Origin: an uncultured Candidatus Saccharibacteria bacterium
GTDB lineage: Bacteria > Patescibacteria > Saccharimonadia > Saccharimonadales > UBA4665
NCBI GenBank assembly: GCA_946482575.1
Contig: CAMLRZ010000023.1
Location: forward strand, 1-10,670
Direction: 5' to 3'
DNA length: 10,670 nt
Below the pieces are notes generated by a model. It did no database searches and was not told where the DNA came from. It was given only the letters and a program-made list of their open reading frames with translations. This document shows positions 1-6,784 of this stretch, piece after piece. The position numbers and the translations under genes were made by a program. Within the stretch, counting starts at the first letter, position 1. Each line of letters starts with the position of its first letter.

Positions 1-591
1 GCAAAAGGAGCCGGTAAAGCTCAGGTATTTGCCGCTTGTTAATTTAAAGCCAAATGCGTCGTCGGATGCAATTCGGATTGATGGGCACGTGTTTACCTCT
101 TGCCCGCTTCGCAGCGTTTGTGTTTGGTTATCTTGCCATACGCCCACGCCATTGCGATATGTTTTTATTACCGTGCCATTGGGGTACAGGGGCCACGCCG
201 CATCGCCTGGTGCGGTGTTGGAGATATAAAAGTCGCCGCCAAAGTTATCAACGGTGTTCAGGTTGCTCGCTACCTGCATATGTATGCGATCTTCCGAACC
301 GTCCAGTGTAGAAACTGGCTGACCGTTTTTATAGCCAGTCACTGCCCAGCCCTTAGGATAGTAAAAGCTGAATTTACCCACACTTGACGTATATTTTGCG
401 TACAGCAGTGACGACGGAGTATCATCTGTTGACGAGCTCCCACTGTTTGACGACGCGTTATTGTTAGCTGTTTTGTTGTCTGCTTTCTGCTTTTGCCAGA
501 GCAAAACACCCATAACACCCATGAGGCCCACTACACCTATAATAATGAACACCAGAAGTAAAGTGCCGCCTTTTTGACCAAGCCGACGCAT
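1..591 (-). CDS. Membrane-anchored (possibly prepilin-like) protein with external domain, 3'-truncated by window edge
   Basis: An open frame runs from an ATG at 591 to the window edge, giving 197 residues without a stop, so the C-terminus is missing. The N-terminus is a short basic leader (Arg2, Arg3, Lys7), then Gly8-Gly9 and a hydrophobic segment at about 10-32. An Asn/Ser/Thr/Asp-rich linker follows at about 37-61, then a globular part opening with FSFYYPKGW at 74-82, the kind of motif seen at the start of PsbP/LpqN-like extracytoplasmic domains. The protein is probably anchored in the membrane with its domain outside. The Lys-Gly before the hydrophobic stretch recalls a prepilin leader, but the Glu at position +5 is missing (Leu13). 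Its ATG overlaps the stop of the upstream gene by one base (TAATG), and a GGAGG lies nine bases before the start, so the two are probably translationally coupled. Exact function is not recognised. Confidence 0.75.
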   Translation of the reverse strand, partial: MRRLGQKGGTLLLVFIIIGVVGLMGVMGVLLWQKQKADNKTANNNASSNSGSSSTDDTPSSLLYAKYTSSVGKFSFYYPKGWAVTGYKNGQPVSTLDGSEDRIHMQVASNLNTVDNFGGDFYISNTAPGDAAWPLYPNGTVIKTYRNGVGVWQDNQTQTLRSGQEVNTCPSIRIASDDAFGFKLTSGKYLSFTGSFC

Positions 592-773
592 TAATTATGT
601 CCTCCGGTCATATTGTTTGTATCTTGAACGGTGTTGCTTCCTTTTTTGGATGACTGTTCAATCTTTTTTATCATTAAAATGGTGCTTACTGTTAGCAATA
701 CTAAGATCAGTACGATGATACTCGTTTCAAAAATGGTTATTCCAGCCTGGTTCAGTCTTGTATGCCTACCCAT
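591..773 (-). CDS. Small type IV prepilin-like protein (60 aa)
   Basis: The ATG at 773 gives a 60-residue protein. It has a short leader with Arg3 and Arg6, Gly11, then ITIFE and an uninterrupted hydrophobic segment to about residue 34, followed by Lys-Lys and a polar tail. A Gly before the cleavage point and a Glu at +5 of the mature protein (Glu16) are the hallmarks of class III signal peptides cut by prepilin peptidase PilD, so I read it as a minor pilin or pseudopilin of 49 residues after cleavage. It lacks the globular head of a major pilin. The frame stays open up to 875, but a start there would overlap the LOG-fold gene by about 90 bases and put an unlikely 34-residue extension before the leader, so 773 is preferred. 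It begins ten bases after the LOG gene's stop, with an AGGA 13 bases upstream. Its stop overlaps the next start. Confidence 0.7.
   Translation of the reverse strand: MGRHTRLNQAGITIFETSIIVLILVLLTVSTILMIKKIEQSSKKGSNTVQDTNNMTGGHN
601..605 (-). promoter_or_regulatory. Strong ribosome binding site for the anchored protein starting at 591
   Basis: GGAGG lies nine bases upstream of the ATG at 591 and inside the last codons of the preceding 60-residue gene. It fixes the start of the downstream gene, which has no stop in the window. Confidence 0.7.
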
Positions 774-783
774 GTTTTTCGTT

Positions 784-1437
784 TTATCCTGCGCGTGGTG
801 ATGGTTTCTGTTCTGACTCGCGATGCATGAACCAATGTTCGTCATGGTTCTGTAGCTGATCGTGAATGTCCTCATACTTTTCGTCTAATATTTTGATCAT
901 TTTTTCTACGAGTCGTTTGGGGTCATCGTCATAAATCACCCAATCACTAAATGATGGATCAAGTTCCATGAGGCTAGGAATAAGGTCAGCTGTGCCACCG
1001 CTGCCGAGCAGAACGCCACAAGGCTTTCGCGCCTCTAGCGCTGAAGTAAATTCGTGTAAGCTGCCGAATCGACCGCCAACCGTAATAACAGCGTCGCTGG
1101 ACTGCACCAAGTACAAGTCACGGCCAACATAATTGAGACCCGTAAAGTTAATGAAGTCAAAGACGTCATGCGGTAAACGGTACTTGCGCAAGTGCTCACG
1201 GAGCGAACTGGCCGGTGAAAAGCCGATGCTCGTGCCACCTGCTTTCTTGGCGCCATAGGCAGCGTAGTATGGCAGACCAACGGTGGCGCCAGTGGTCAAA
1301 ATATGACCGTTTTCGGCAATGGCAGTGCCAATGGCCTCTGCTTTGTGGTGTGAATCTTTAACGGTTTGGCCAGCGGCGGCACCTGAAACACACAGTGAAT
1401 ATCGTAACGTTTTGAGATCTTTTAAGTCTGTTGTCAT
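784..1437 (-). CDS. LOG/SLOG-family Rossmann-like protein (possible nucleotide phosphoribohydrolase)
   Basis: This 217-residue cytoplasmic protein has the layout of the LOG/TIGR00725-like branch of the SLOG superfamily. A beta-strand with a Gly-Ala-rich loop lies at 14-22, a second Gly-rich loop (TTGATVGLP) at 48-56, an Arg in GRDLYLVQSSDAVI at about 105-118, and the signature region GGRFGSLHEF at 121-130. In LOG enzymes, which cleave the N-glycosidic bond of nucleoside monophosphates to release the base, the signature reads PGGxGTxxE. Here Gly-Gly and Glu129 are kept, but the first Pro is Val and the GT pair is GS. Some SLOG proteins sense nucleotides instead of cleaving them, so activity is uncertain. 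The tail after about 190 is charged and His-rich. The start has no clear Shine-Dalgarno but has a candidate -10 close by (see 1441-1454). The downstream pilin-like genes are probably cotranscribed, with no obvious functional link. Confidence 0.75.
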   Translation of the reverse strand: MTTDLKDLKTLRYSLCVSGAAAGQTVKDSHHKAEAIGTAIAENGHILTTGATVGLPYYAAYGAKKAGGTSIGFSPASSLREHLRKYRLPHDVFDFINFTGLNYVGRDLYLVQSSDAVITVGGRFGSLHEFTSALEARKPCGVLLGSGGTADLIPSLMELDPSFSDWVIYDDDPKRLVEKMIKILDEKYEDIHDQLQNHDEHWFMHRESEQKPSPRAG

Positions 1438-1440
1438 TGC

Positions 1441-1454
1441 TTTTTAGTGTACCG
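1441..1454 (-). promoter_or_regulatory. Candidate -10 / leaderless promoter element of the LOG-family gene
   Basis: The sequence CGGTACACTAAAAA lies eight bases upstream of the ATG at 1437. TACACT (1446-1451) matches a sigma70 -10 hexamer at four of six positions and would start transcription at or next to the ATG. No Shine-Dalgarno is visible. No convincing -35 was found; this region also encodes the end of the upstream gene's intergenic space. Confidence 0.3.
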
Positions 1455-1463
1455 TAAATTGTC

Positions 1464-2708
1464 TTATTCTGCTAATGCTAAATCGGGTAAATCGTCGACT
1501 AGTTCATACGAAAGCTGACGGCTAACCGCGGACTGCAAATTCTCTTGATGCAAATATTTGAGCGTCAACTCGTGCCACAATTCGTCGCGCAAAAAGTGTA
1601 CTATACGGTCGCCAAACGCCAGATTATTGTAGAAACCAAGGGCGACGTCTAGCATATTGCATGAAACGGGCTGGCCCTGGTGCATGAGTGACAGATGTTG
1701 CGTGCCGCGCCAAAAGTCCAGCGCGGGCTCAAGTTTAGACAAAATATCCTCAGCGTGCGTCCACGTTAAGTCTTCTGGCTGGACATGAGGCTCAAAAATT
1801 TCAGGGTGATACGCCTCTTTAAAACGGGCATAGTATCGGTGAATGGTCTTCCAGAGTACAGGCTTGCCAGCCAGCTCAGCAGCAATGGAAGGTTCGGTGT
1901 ACGCGGTGTCGCGCACGGTAGCGCCAAAGCGTTGCTTAACTTGCTGCAACTTAATGTACGAGCTATATGAACGAATGTCATTCATGGCGTGGAGCGACAG
2001 AAGTAGCATAGTAATTGTTAACCCTTCTAGCCGGCCCTCCATAGGTAGCATGACCACAGCGCCCAGCTCTTTGAACGTCAGCAAGTTTTGTTTAACGGTG
2101 GGCACGTAAGCAGCTGCTAGATCATTCCACTTTTTAGACTGTGGCAGATACAGTTGAATAGGACGAACTTCGAAATCGCTGGGGTGTAGCGCTACGTACT
2201 GATCGTGAAATGCTTTTTGCCACGTCGGCGATTCGCAGAGCGCAGCAGCTGCAAATAACTGGGCGACAGGCTCATGCTTAAGCATGGACTCTACCGAGCG
2301 ATATCCCAGCTTCTTCATGACGTTCTTGGGCACCTTCTTTTTAAGCAAGCGCTTTGCCACGGGCAACTTGAGAGCAAAACAGGTTTTGTGTACTTCAGCA
2401 GTGGCAAGCAGATTGTGTACGCTGGCTAATACGTCGGCTGGAGTAGATTGATCGGTGACGCCAAGGACTGTTCGCACCCGCACGTCATCGGCCTTAAGAC
2501 GTTCGTGCAAGGCACTATACAGCTCCGGACCGGTCGTATCCTGAGGGTCTAGACCCAATTCGGCAATTTTTTGGCGCATTTTTTGCTGTAAGTCAGTACT
2601 CAAACGGATATCAGCGCTGGGCAGGCCACTTGCCCGCTCCAGCTGTTGAATCCCCTGCGAAAACACTGGTTCCTCTGCCCCCAAAGCCAACGATAAATAT
2701 CGTGTCAT
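1464..2708 (-). CDS. Uncharacterised 414-aa soluble, mostly helical protein
   Basis: I do not recognise a family. The protein has no signal peptide or membrane segment and is rich in Leu, Ala, Gln and Lys, suggesting an all-helical cytoplasmic protein. Three parts can be told apart. The N-terminal module is at about 35-105, with ELGLDPQDTTGPELYSAL at 50-67. A very basic patch follows at 119-134 (KRLLKKKVPKNVMKK), which could bind nucleic acid or a membrane. A larger C-terminal region has an amphipathic stretch at about 229-260 and a Trp/His/Asp-rich segment (WTHAE at 316-320, FWRGTQHLSL at 332-341, LRDELWHELTLKYLH at 373-387). His, Glu and Asp residues are frequent near the C-terminus, but no known metal or catalytic motif is obvious. 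The gene follows the kinase gene by 54 bases and precedes the LOG gene by 26. Length and normal codon use support a real gene. Confidence 0.8.
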   Translation of the reverse strand: MTRYLSLALGAEEPVFSQGIQQLERASGLPSADIRLSTDLQQKMRQKIAELGLDPQDTTGPELYSALHERLKADDVRVRTVLGVTDQSTPADVLASVHNLLATAEVHKTCFALKLPVAKRLLKKKVPKNVMKKLGYRSVESMLKHEPVAQLFAAAALCESPTWQKAFHDQYVALHPSDFEVRPIQLYLPQSKKWNDLAAAYVPTVKQNLLTFKELGAVVMLPMEGRLEGLTITMLLLSLHAMNDIRSYSSYIKLQQVKQRFGATVRDTAYTEPSIAAELAGKPVLWKTIHRYYARFKEAYHPEIFEPHVQPEDLTWTHAEDILSKLEPALDFWRGTQHLSLMHQGQPVSCNMLDVALGFYNNLAFGDRIVHFLRDELWHELTLKYLHQENLQSAVSRQLSYELVDDLPDLALAE

Positions 2709-2717
2709 CTTGTATTC

Positions 2718-2746
2718 AGATTAGCATAAGCACACCGGTGCGGCAA
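2718..2746 (-). promoter_or_regulatory. Candidate promoter of the 414-aa gene
   Basis: TTGCCG (2741-2746) and TAATCT (2718-2723) are 17 bases apart, and TGC directly before the -10 gives an extended -10. The predicted start is one to two bases from the ATG at 2708, and no Shine-Dalgarno is visible, so the mRNA would be leaderless. The -10 match is weak (three of six). A rival hexamer, TATGCT, lies at 2723-2728. Confidence 0.35.
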
Positions 2747-2762
2747 GCGAACAGCCGGTATT

Positions 2763-3764
2763 TTACAGGCGTTCAGGCTTGTACCAGTCGGGTGCAGTTG
2801 ATAGAAAATGTTTCATTTCTTCTTCGGTCAATAAGCCAGCCTGCGCGCCTACTTTTTGCACCACACTCATAGAGTTGATGGGCGCCCATCGCAAAGCGTC
2901 CTCCAGGTTCATGCCCTTAGCCAACGCTGCAACAAAGGTGGAAGCAAATGCGTCACCTGCACCAGTACGGTCGTATGGTGCAGATGGATCAGGATACAAT
3001 GGCATTTTAAAGCGGCTTTGGCCATCACTTGCATACGCCCCTGCCGGGCCATCAGTAATAACAACTATTTTAGGACCCAATGCGTGAAGCTTCTCGAACA
3101 GGTCATTAATGTCTTCGTGGTTACCGCCGCCAACTGTCACTGCTTCTTCTCGGTTCAAAACCAGTACTTCGGTGCGCTGATAGATAGCCTTCAATCGATC
3201 CGCACCAGTTTTCATCTGGAAGGTGCCCGGCTGAAACGCCAATTTAGTGTCGGGTCGCGCCTGGAGCCACTCGGCAATTTGATCATGATACTCTAACGCG
3301 TGTTCGCTTACCGAGCTAAAGTACACCCAGCGAGGAACCTCGTCGGGACGCAAATGCGGCCAATGATAGTCGTAGGCTTCGTGCTTGATCAAAATCGTGC
3401 GCTCGTCGCCATACCACAGCACATAATGATAGTTACTGGTCTTGCCGGGGTTAACGCGTACAAAGCGTGTATCAACGCCGTTGTGGTGCAAGGCATCGAT
3501 CATGTCGCGTCCTTGTTGGTCGCCGCCCACATTTGTTACATACCCGCTCTTCAGGCCCAAACGAGCGAACGAAACCGCAGCGTTTGCAGCGTTGCCCACT
3601 GCTTTTACTTCTTCTACGTGGTCATAGGGAATTTTGGTGCCAAAAGGCATGGCCAGCCAACTGCCGTACTGGTTCTTGTAGGCTTGAGCCTGGTCTTTCA
3701 TGAGCCGAATGAAGGCGTCAGTGACAGTGTCGCCCACGCTCAAAACATCAAATTGCTGTTGCAT
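2763..3764 (-). CDS. PfkB/ribokinase-family sugar kinase
   Basis: This 333-residue cytoplasmic kinase transfers phosphate from ATP to a sugar or sugar phosphate. The ribokinase-fold landmarks are present. The N-terminal strand with GDTVTD is at 11-16. PfkB signature 1 is VGNAANAA...G at 57-80. The Mg-binding NxxE motif is Asn204-Glu207. A TDGPAGA nucleotide loop is at 238-243, and signature 2 DRTGAGDAF is at 265-273, with Gly268-Ala-Gly forming the anion hole and Asp271 the catalytic base. An insertion at about 21-50 between the first strand and signature 1 is unusual. The substrate cannot be read from sequence. Its place directly after aldolase and transketolase suggests fructose-6-P or a related sugar phosphate, but ribose, adenosine or another sugar is possible. 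The ATG at 3764 has AAGGA 11 bases upstream. An 80-base gap after the aldolase gene holds a candidate promoter, so it may be expressed separately as well as by readthrough. Confidence 0.88.
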   Translation of the reverse strand: MQQQFDVLSVGDTVTDAFIRLMKDQAQAYKNQYGSWLAMPFGTKIPYDHVEEVKAVGNAANAAVSFARLGLKSGYVTNVGGDQQGRDMIDALHHNGVDTRFVRVNPGKTSNYHYVLWYGDERTILIKHEAYDYHWPHLRPDEVPRWVYFSSVSEHALEYHDQIAEWLQARPDTKLAFQPGTFQMKTGADRLKAIYQRTEVLVLNREEAVTVGGGNHEDINDLFEKLHALGPKIVVITDGPAGAYASDGQSRFKMPLYPDPSAPYDRTGAGDAFASTFVAALAKGMNLEDALRWAPINSMSVVQKVGAQAGLLTEEEMKHFLSTAPDWYKPERL

Positions 3765-3800
3765 GCTTGCGAGGTTCCTTGCTTATGCTTATTCGGTCTT

Positions 3801-3830
3801 ATTGTGACACAGAAGGCATGCTGGACGCAA
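3801..3830 (-). promoter_or_regulatory. Candidate promoter of the PfkB-family kinase gene
   Basis: TTGCGT (3825-3830) and CACAAT (3801-3806) lie 18 bases apart in the 80-base gap between the aldolase and kinase genes. This predicts a leader of about 30 bases that contains the AAGGA ribosome site. The same TTGCGT is used as the candidate -35 of gapA. The -10 matches four of six positions. Confidence 0.35.
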
Positions 3831-3844
3831 CCGGTGGATGTAGT

Positions 3845-4891
3845 CTATAAATCTTGACTGTGTGACACGAATTGGTCGTGCTCCAGATCGCCCTCGTTCA
3901 GCTCGCCTTTGGCTGCAGCGGTGGCGTACGCCAATTGCTGATCCATGATTGCTTGAACACCAGCCGTATCCTTGGGATTTTTGGCCCACGCTTTGAGCAC
4001 TGGATCCTGTAACGCGCGTGAGTATGAGAATGTCACGCCCCACGGATGCGGGCCGCGTTGCATGATCTTGTTCAGGTTTATAAAGGCATCACGCGAGGTT
4101 TGGCCGCCGCTCAAGAATACGATGCCGCCCAGTTCGTGCGGAACGTGCTCGTGCAGCACACGGCAGGTGCGATCAGCAGTATCGTCGTGGTTAATAGGTG
4201 TGCCGCTGTCCTTACCGGGCAAAACCATAGCTGTTTTGAGGATAGCGCCGGGCAAATGTACGCGGAAGGCACGCAACGTTTGGAATAGTACGTCAAACAC
4301 GTGCGCCATAACGCCTTCACATTGGTCAATGGTGTGATTGCCGTCAAATAATACCTCGGGCTCTACAATTGGCACTACGCCAGCATCCTGACAAATACGT
4401 GCATAGCGAGCCAGAATGAACGCGCTCGCGCCAATGCACTCATCGGTAGGAATACCGTCGCCAATAGCAATTACAGCACGCCATTTGGCGAATTTGGCGC
4501 CGTGGGCAGCGTATTTGGCCATGCGCTCTGGCAAACCATCCAGGCCTTGTGGAATCTTTTCGCCAGGGAATCCCGGCAAGTCAACTAAGCCTAAATCAAC
4601 CTTGATGCCCGGCAAAACACCCTGCTCTTTAAGTGCATCACGAAATGGCTGGCCAGCATCGGTGCGTTGCCAAAACGTTTCATCGTATAAAATGACACCG
4701 CTCAGACTGGTGCTGTCAGCGGGCGAAGTCAGCAAAAGTTGGCGATACAATCGACGGTTTTCTTCGCTCGACTCTACGCCCACGGCCTCGAATCGCGTGG
4801 CACAGGTGTGGCTGCTCTCGTCCGCCGCCAGCAAGCCGCGACCAGGCGTCATCATCTGTTTTACAATTGCTTCAAGTTTTTGCTGATCCAT
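3845..4891 (-). CDS. Class I fructose-bisphosphate aldolase (animal/glycolytic type)
   Basis: The enzyme reversibly cleaves fructose-1,6-bisphosphate to dihydroxyacetone-P and glyceraldehyde-3-P through a Schiff base, with no metal. The 348-residue length fits the glycolytic class I family (PF00274). The active-site landmarks align with the rabbit muscle enzyme: GRGLLAADES with Asp24, GIKVDLG with Lys97, AKWRAVI with Lys136 and Arg138, VEPEVL with Glu177 and Glu179, LKTAMVLPG with the Schiff-base Lys219, FLSGGQT at 259-265 and FSYSRALQ with Arg291. The usual residues after the Schiff-base lysine (Pro-Asn) are Thr-Ala here. The C-terminal Tyr important in animal enzymes is absent. AAAGGA is placed five bases before the ATG. 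The gene begins 12 bases after the transketolase C-subunit stop, so it belongs to the tkt transcript. It supplies or consumes triose phosphates made by transketolase. Confidence 0.95.
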   Translation of the reverse strand: MDQQKLEAIVKQMMTPGRGLLAADESSHTCATRFEAVGVESSEENRRLYRQLLLTSPADSTSLSGVILYDETFWQRTDAGQPFRDALKEQGVLPGIKVDLGLVDLPGFPGEKIPQGLDGLPERMAKYAAHGAKFAKWRAVIAIGDGIPTDECIGASAFILARYARICQDAGVVPIVEPEVLFDGNHTIDQCEGVMAHVFDVLFQTLRAFRVHLPGAILKTAMVLPGKDSGTPINHDDTADRTCRVLHEHVPHELGGIVFLSGGQTSRDAFINLNKIMQRGPHPWGVTFSYSRALQDPVLKAWAKNPKDTAGVQAIMDQQLAYATAAAKGELNEGDLEHDQFVSHSQDL

Positions 4892-4896
4892 ACGAT

Positions 4897-4902
4897 TCCT
4901 TT
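4897..4902 (-). promoter_or_regulatory. Ribosome binding site of the aldolase gene
   Basis: AAAGGA lies five bases before the ATG at 4891 and just after the transketolase stop codon, confirming the chosen start. Confidence 0.6.
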
Positions 4903-4903
4903 G

Positions 4904-5899
4904 TTATACCGTTGGTGTTGTTGATTTCAGTTGATGCGCCGCCATTGCAATATGAGCTGCGGTCAAACCAAAGTGTTCCAGAAGTTCTTCGGGCTTGCCC
5001 GACTCGCCAAAGCGATCGCGCATGCCGATCCGGATCATTTGAGTAGGCAATTCTTCGCTAAGCAGTTCAGCAATTGCACCGCCGAGGCCACCAGTAATCT
5101 GTGCTTCTTCGGCAGTAACAACACAGCCGGTTTTTTCAACACTCGCCAAAATAGTCTTGGTGTCGAGTGGCTTGATGGTGGGCACGTGTACTACTTCGGC
5201 CGAAATACCGTCTTTTTTGAGCATGTCGGCAGCTACCATAGCTTGGTATGTCATGGTACCCGTGGCAATAAGTGCTACGTCGGTGCCTTCGGCAAATACA
5301 TAGGCCTTGCCGATCTCGAATGGTGTGTGTTCGGTGGTAAAGACCGGGGTGTTTTCGCGGGCCAAACGCATGTAGTTAGGGCGTGAATCAACGGCCATCG
5401 CCAGCGTTGCCTTTTCGGCTTCCACGCTGTCGCAGGGGGCAATCACGACCATGTTGGGCAGTGCGCGCATTAAGGCCAGGTCTTCTAGCATTTGGTGCGT
5501 GGCGCCATCAGGGCCAACGCTTACCCCGGCGTGCGAGCCAACAATTTTAACCGGACGATCGTTTAAGCAAATGGTAGTTCGGATTTGTTCCCAGTTGCGG
5601 CCAGGGCTAAATGCAGCATAACTACTGACAAACGGAATCTTGCCACCGATAGTCAATCCAGCGCCAACGGTTACCAGATTTTGTTCAGCAATGCCCATTT
5701 CAATAAAGCGATCCGGAAAAGCTTCGGCAAACAGGTTCATTTTGGTACTGTCGGTAAGATCGGCGCAGGCGGCAACCACGTTAGGGTCTTTTTGTCCTGC
5801 CGCCAGCAAGCCGCGGCCAAAACCAGCACGCGTGGCTTCTTGTTTAATATCCTTGCTGCGGATGTCGTGGGTGATATGCATTGCAGGTACTATGGTCAT
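4904..5899 (-). CDS. tktB-like (split C subunit): Transketolase C-terminal subunit (pyrimidine-binding and C-terminal domains)
   Basis: This 331-residue protein is the second half of a split transketolase. It carries the thiamine-diphosphate pyrimidine-binding domain at about 15-180 and the C-terminal domain at about 195-315. The conserved Glu that activates the thiamine ring is in GIAEQN (Glu72). The substrate-binding motif DGATHQ is at 131-136 with His135, and Arg178 in MRLAREN corresponds to the phosphate-binding Arg. With the N-subunit it transfers two-carbon ketol units between pentose, hexose and heptose phosphates. The ATG at 5899 overlaps the N-subunit stop (ATGA), with GAGG eight bases upstream, so coupled translation would keep the subunits equimolar. 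A start at Met7 (5881) is possible, but the overlap favours the first ATG. A 1-deoxyxylulose-5-P synthase C-half is less likely, given the pairing with a transketolase N-half and aldolase. Confidence 0.93.
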   Translation of the reverse strand: MTIVPAMHITHDIRSKDIKQEATRAGFGRGLLAAGQKDPNVVAACADLTDSTKMNLFAEAFPDRFIEMGIAEQNLVTVGAGLTIGGKIPFVSSYAAFSPGRNWEQIRTTICLNDRPVKIVGSHAGVSVGPDGATHQMLEDLALMRALPNMVVIAPCDSVEAEKATLAMAVDSRPNYMRLARENTPVFTTEHTPFEIGKAYVFAEGTDVALIATGTMTYQAMVAADMLKKDGISAEVVHVPTIKPLDTKTILASVEKTGCVVTAEEAQITGGLGGAIAELLSEELPTQMIRIGMRDRFGESGKPEELLEHFGLTAAHIAMAAHQLKSTTPTV

Positions 5900-6777
5900 G
5901 AGTCAGCCTCGCTTTTAATCTTGCCGCGCAGTGTGCGTAACTGTTTGAGTGCCATTTTGGCGGTTTCTTTGGTGGGTGGTGCGCCGGGCGTTTCTACAAA
6001 GTAGCCGTGCCAGTGATAGTCGAATTCCATAAAGTCGACGCCCTTGCCCGGGATAGTGTGCGCCAAAATAACTACCGGCTTTTCTACAATTGCCTTGGCC
6101 ATATTACAGGCGTCGATGACCGCTTCTACGTCGTTGCCATCAATTTCTAGCACATGCCAGCCAAAGGCCTCCCACTTAGCGCGCAGGTCTTCCAGCGGCA
6201 TAATAACTTCGGTGGGGCCATCAATTTGAATATTATTGCGGTCCACAATTGCAGTTAGATTACTGAGCTTTTCTTTGCCAGCCAACATGACTGCTTCCCA
6301 AATGTTGCCTTCGTTTAGCTCACCATCGCCAGTGGTAACATACACGGTGCGGTGCTTGTGGCCATCCATGCGCAATGCTAATGCCGCGCCAACCGCTTGG
6401 CTTACGCCACAACCTAATGGGCCGCTGGTGGTCTCTAGCGCTGGCAATCGAGTTCGTTCCGGGTGGCCCTGTAATCGGGTTCCAAACTGACGCAGGGTTA
6501 AAAGTTCTTCTTTGGGAAGATAGCCCGCTTCGGCCATTGCGGCATAGCGAACCGGACAGGTGTGACCATTACTTTGAATTAATATGTCGCGGTCAATCCA
6601 ATCCGGATTTTCTGGGTTATGATTAAGTACGTTAAAGTAGAGCGCCGTAAATATTTCGGCCTGGCCGAGCGGACCTGCCGAATGGCCGCTGCCGGCGGCT
6701 TGCAGCATGTTGATGATATCCTGCCGGATATCATTGGCTTTCAGTTCCAGGTCCTCAATAGATGTCAGTCGTATCAC
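5896..6777 (-). CDS. tktA-like (split N subunit): Transketolase N-terminal subunit (thiamine pyrophosphate-binding)
   Basis: This is the 293-residue first half of a split transketolase. The thiamine-diphosphate motif starts at GDGE (150-153) and ends at Asn181-Asn182, holding Mg and the diphosphate. The catalytic His residues are in SGHSAG (His32) and SNGH (His72). The first reads SGHSAG where many transketolases have GHPGG, as seen in other split forms. Together with the next protein the total of 624 residues is close to a full-length transketolase. The start is a GTG at 6777. No upstream in-frame alternative fits, and the alignment of the first helix supports it. No Shine-Dalgarno is visible. 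A near-consensus extended -10 ends seven bases before the GTG, suggesting a leaderless message. The gene heads a likely tktN-tktC-fba unit. Confidence 0.93.
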   Translation of the reverse strand: MIRLTSIEDLELKANDIRQDIINMLQAAGSGHSAGPLGQAEIFTALYFNVLNHNPENPDWIDRDILIQSNGHTCPVRYAAMAEAGYLPKEELLTLRQFGTRLQGHPERTRLPALETTSGPLGCGVSQAVGAALALRMDGHKHRTVYVTTGDGELNEGNIWEAVMLAGKEKLSNLTAIVDRNNIQIDGPTEVIMPLEDLRAKWEAFGWHVLEIDGNDVEAVIDACNMAKAIVEKPVVILAHTIPGKGVDFMEFDYHWHGYFVETPGAPPTKETAKMALKQLRTLRGKIKSEADS

Positions 6778-6784
6778 GCTTATG

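Noticed and set aside
29..387. Three overlapping plus-strand frames at the left edge
   Set aside because: They lie opposite the anchored-protein gene, which has a strong ribosome site, a membrane segment and no stop across 591 bases.
774..875. Upstream extension of the 60-residue gene to a start at 875
   Set aside because: It would overlap the LOG-family gene by about 90 bases, and the extra residues are out of keeping with a prepilin leader.
2728..2762. Possible terminator between the kinase and 414-aa genes (ACCGG and CCGGT repeat)
   Set aside because: The arms are only five bases, 16 bases apart, and no run of T follows on the transcribed strand.
3300..3857. 185-codon plus-strand open frame opposite the PfkB kinase gene
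   Set aside because: It is antisense to a clearly functional gene, has no recognisable domain, and is the kind of shadow frame expected at this base composition.
5896..5899. Recoding of TGA as glycine or a fused transketolase
   Set aside because: The TGA overlaps the ATG of the next gene in a different frame, so readthrough would not join the two halves; split transketolases are known.
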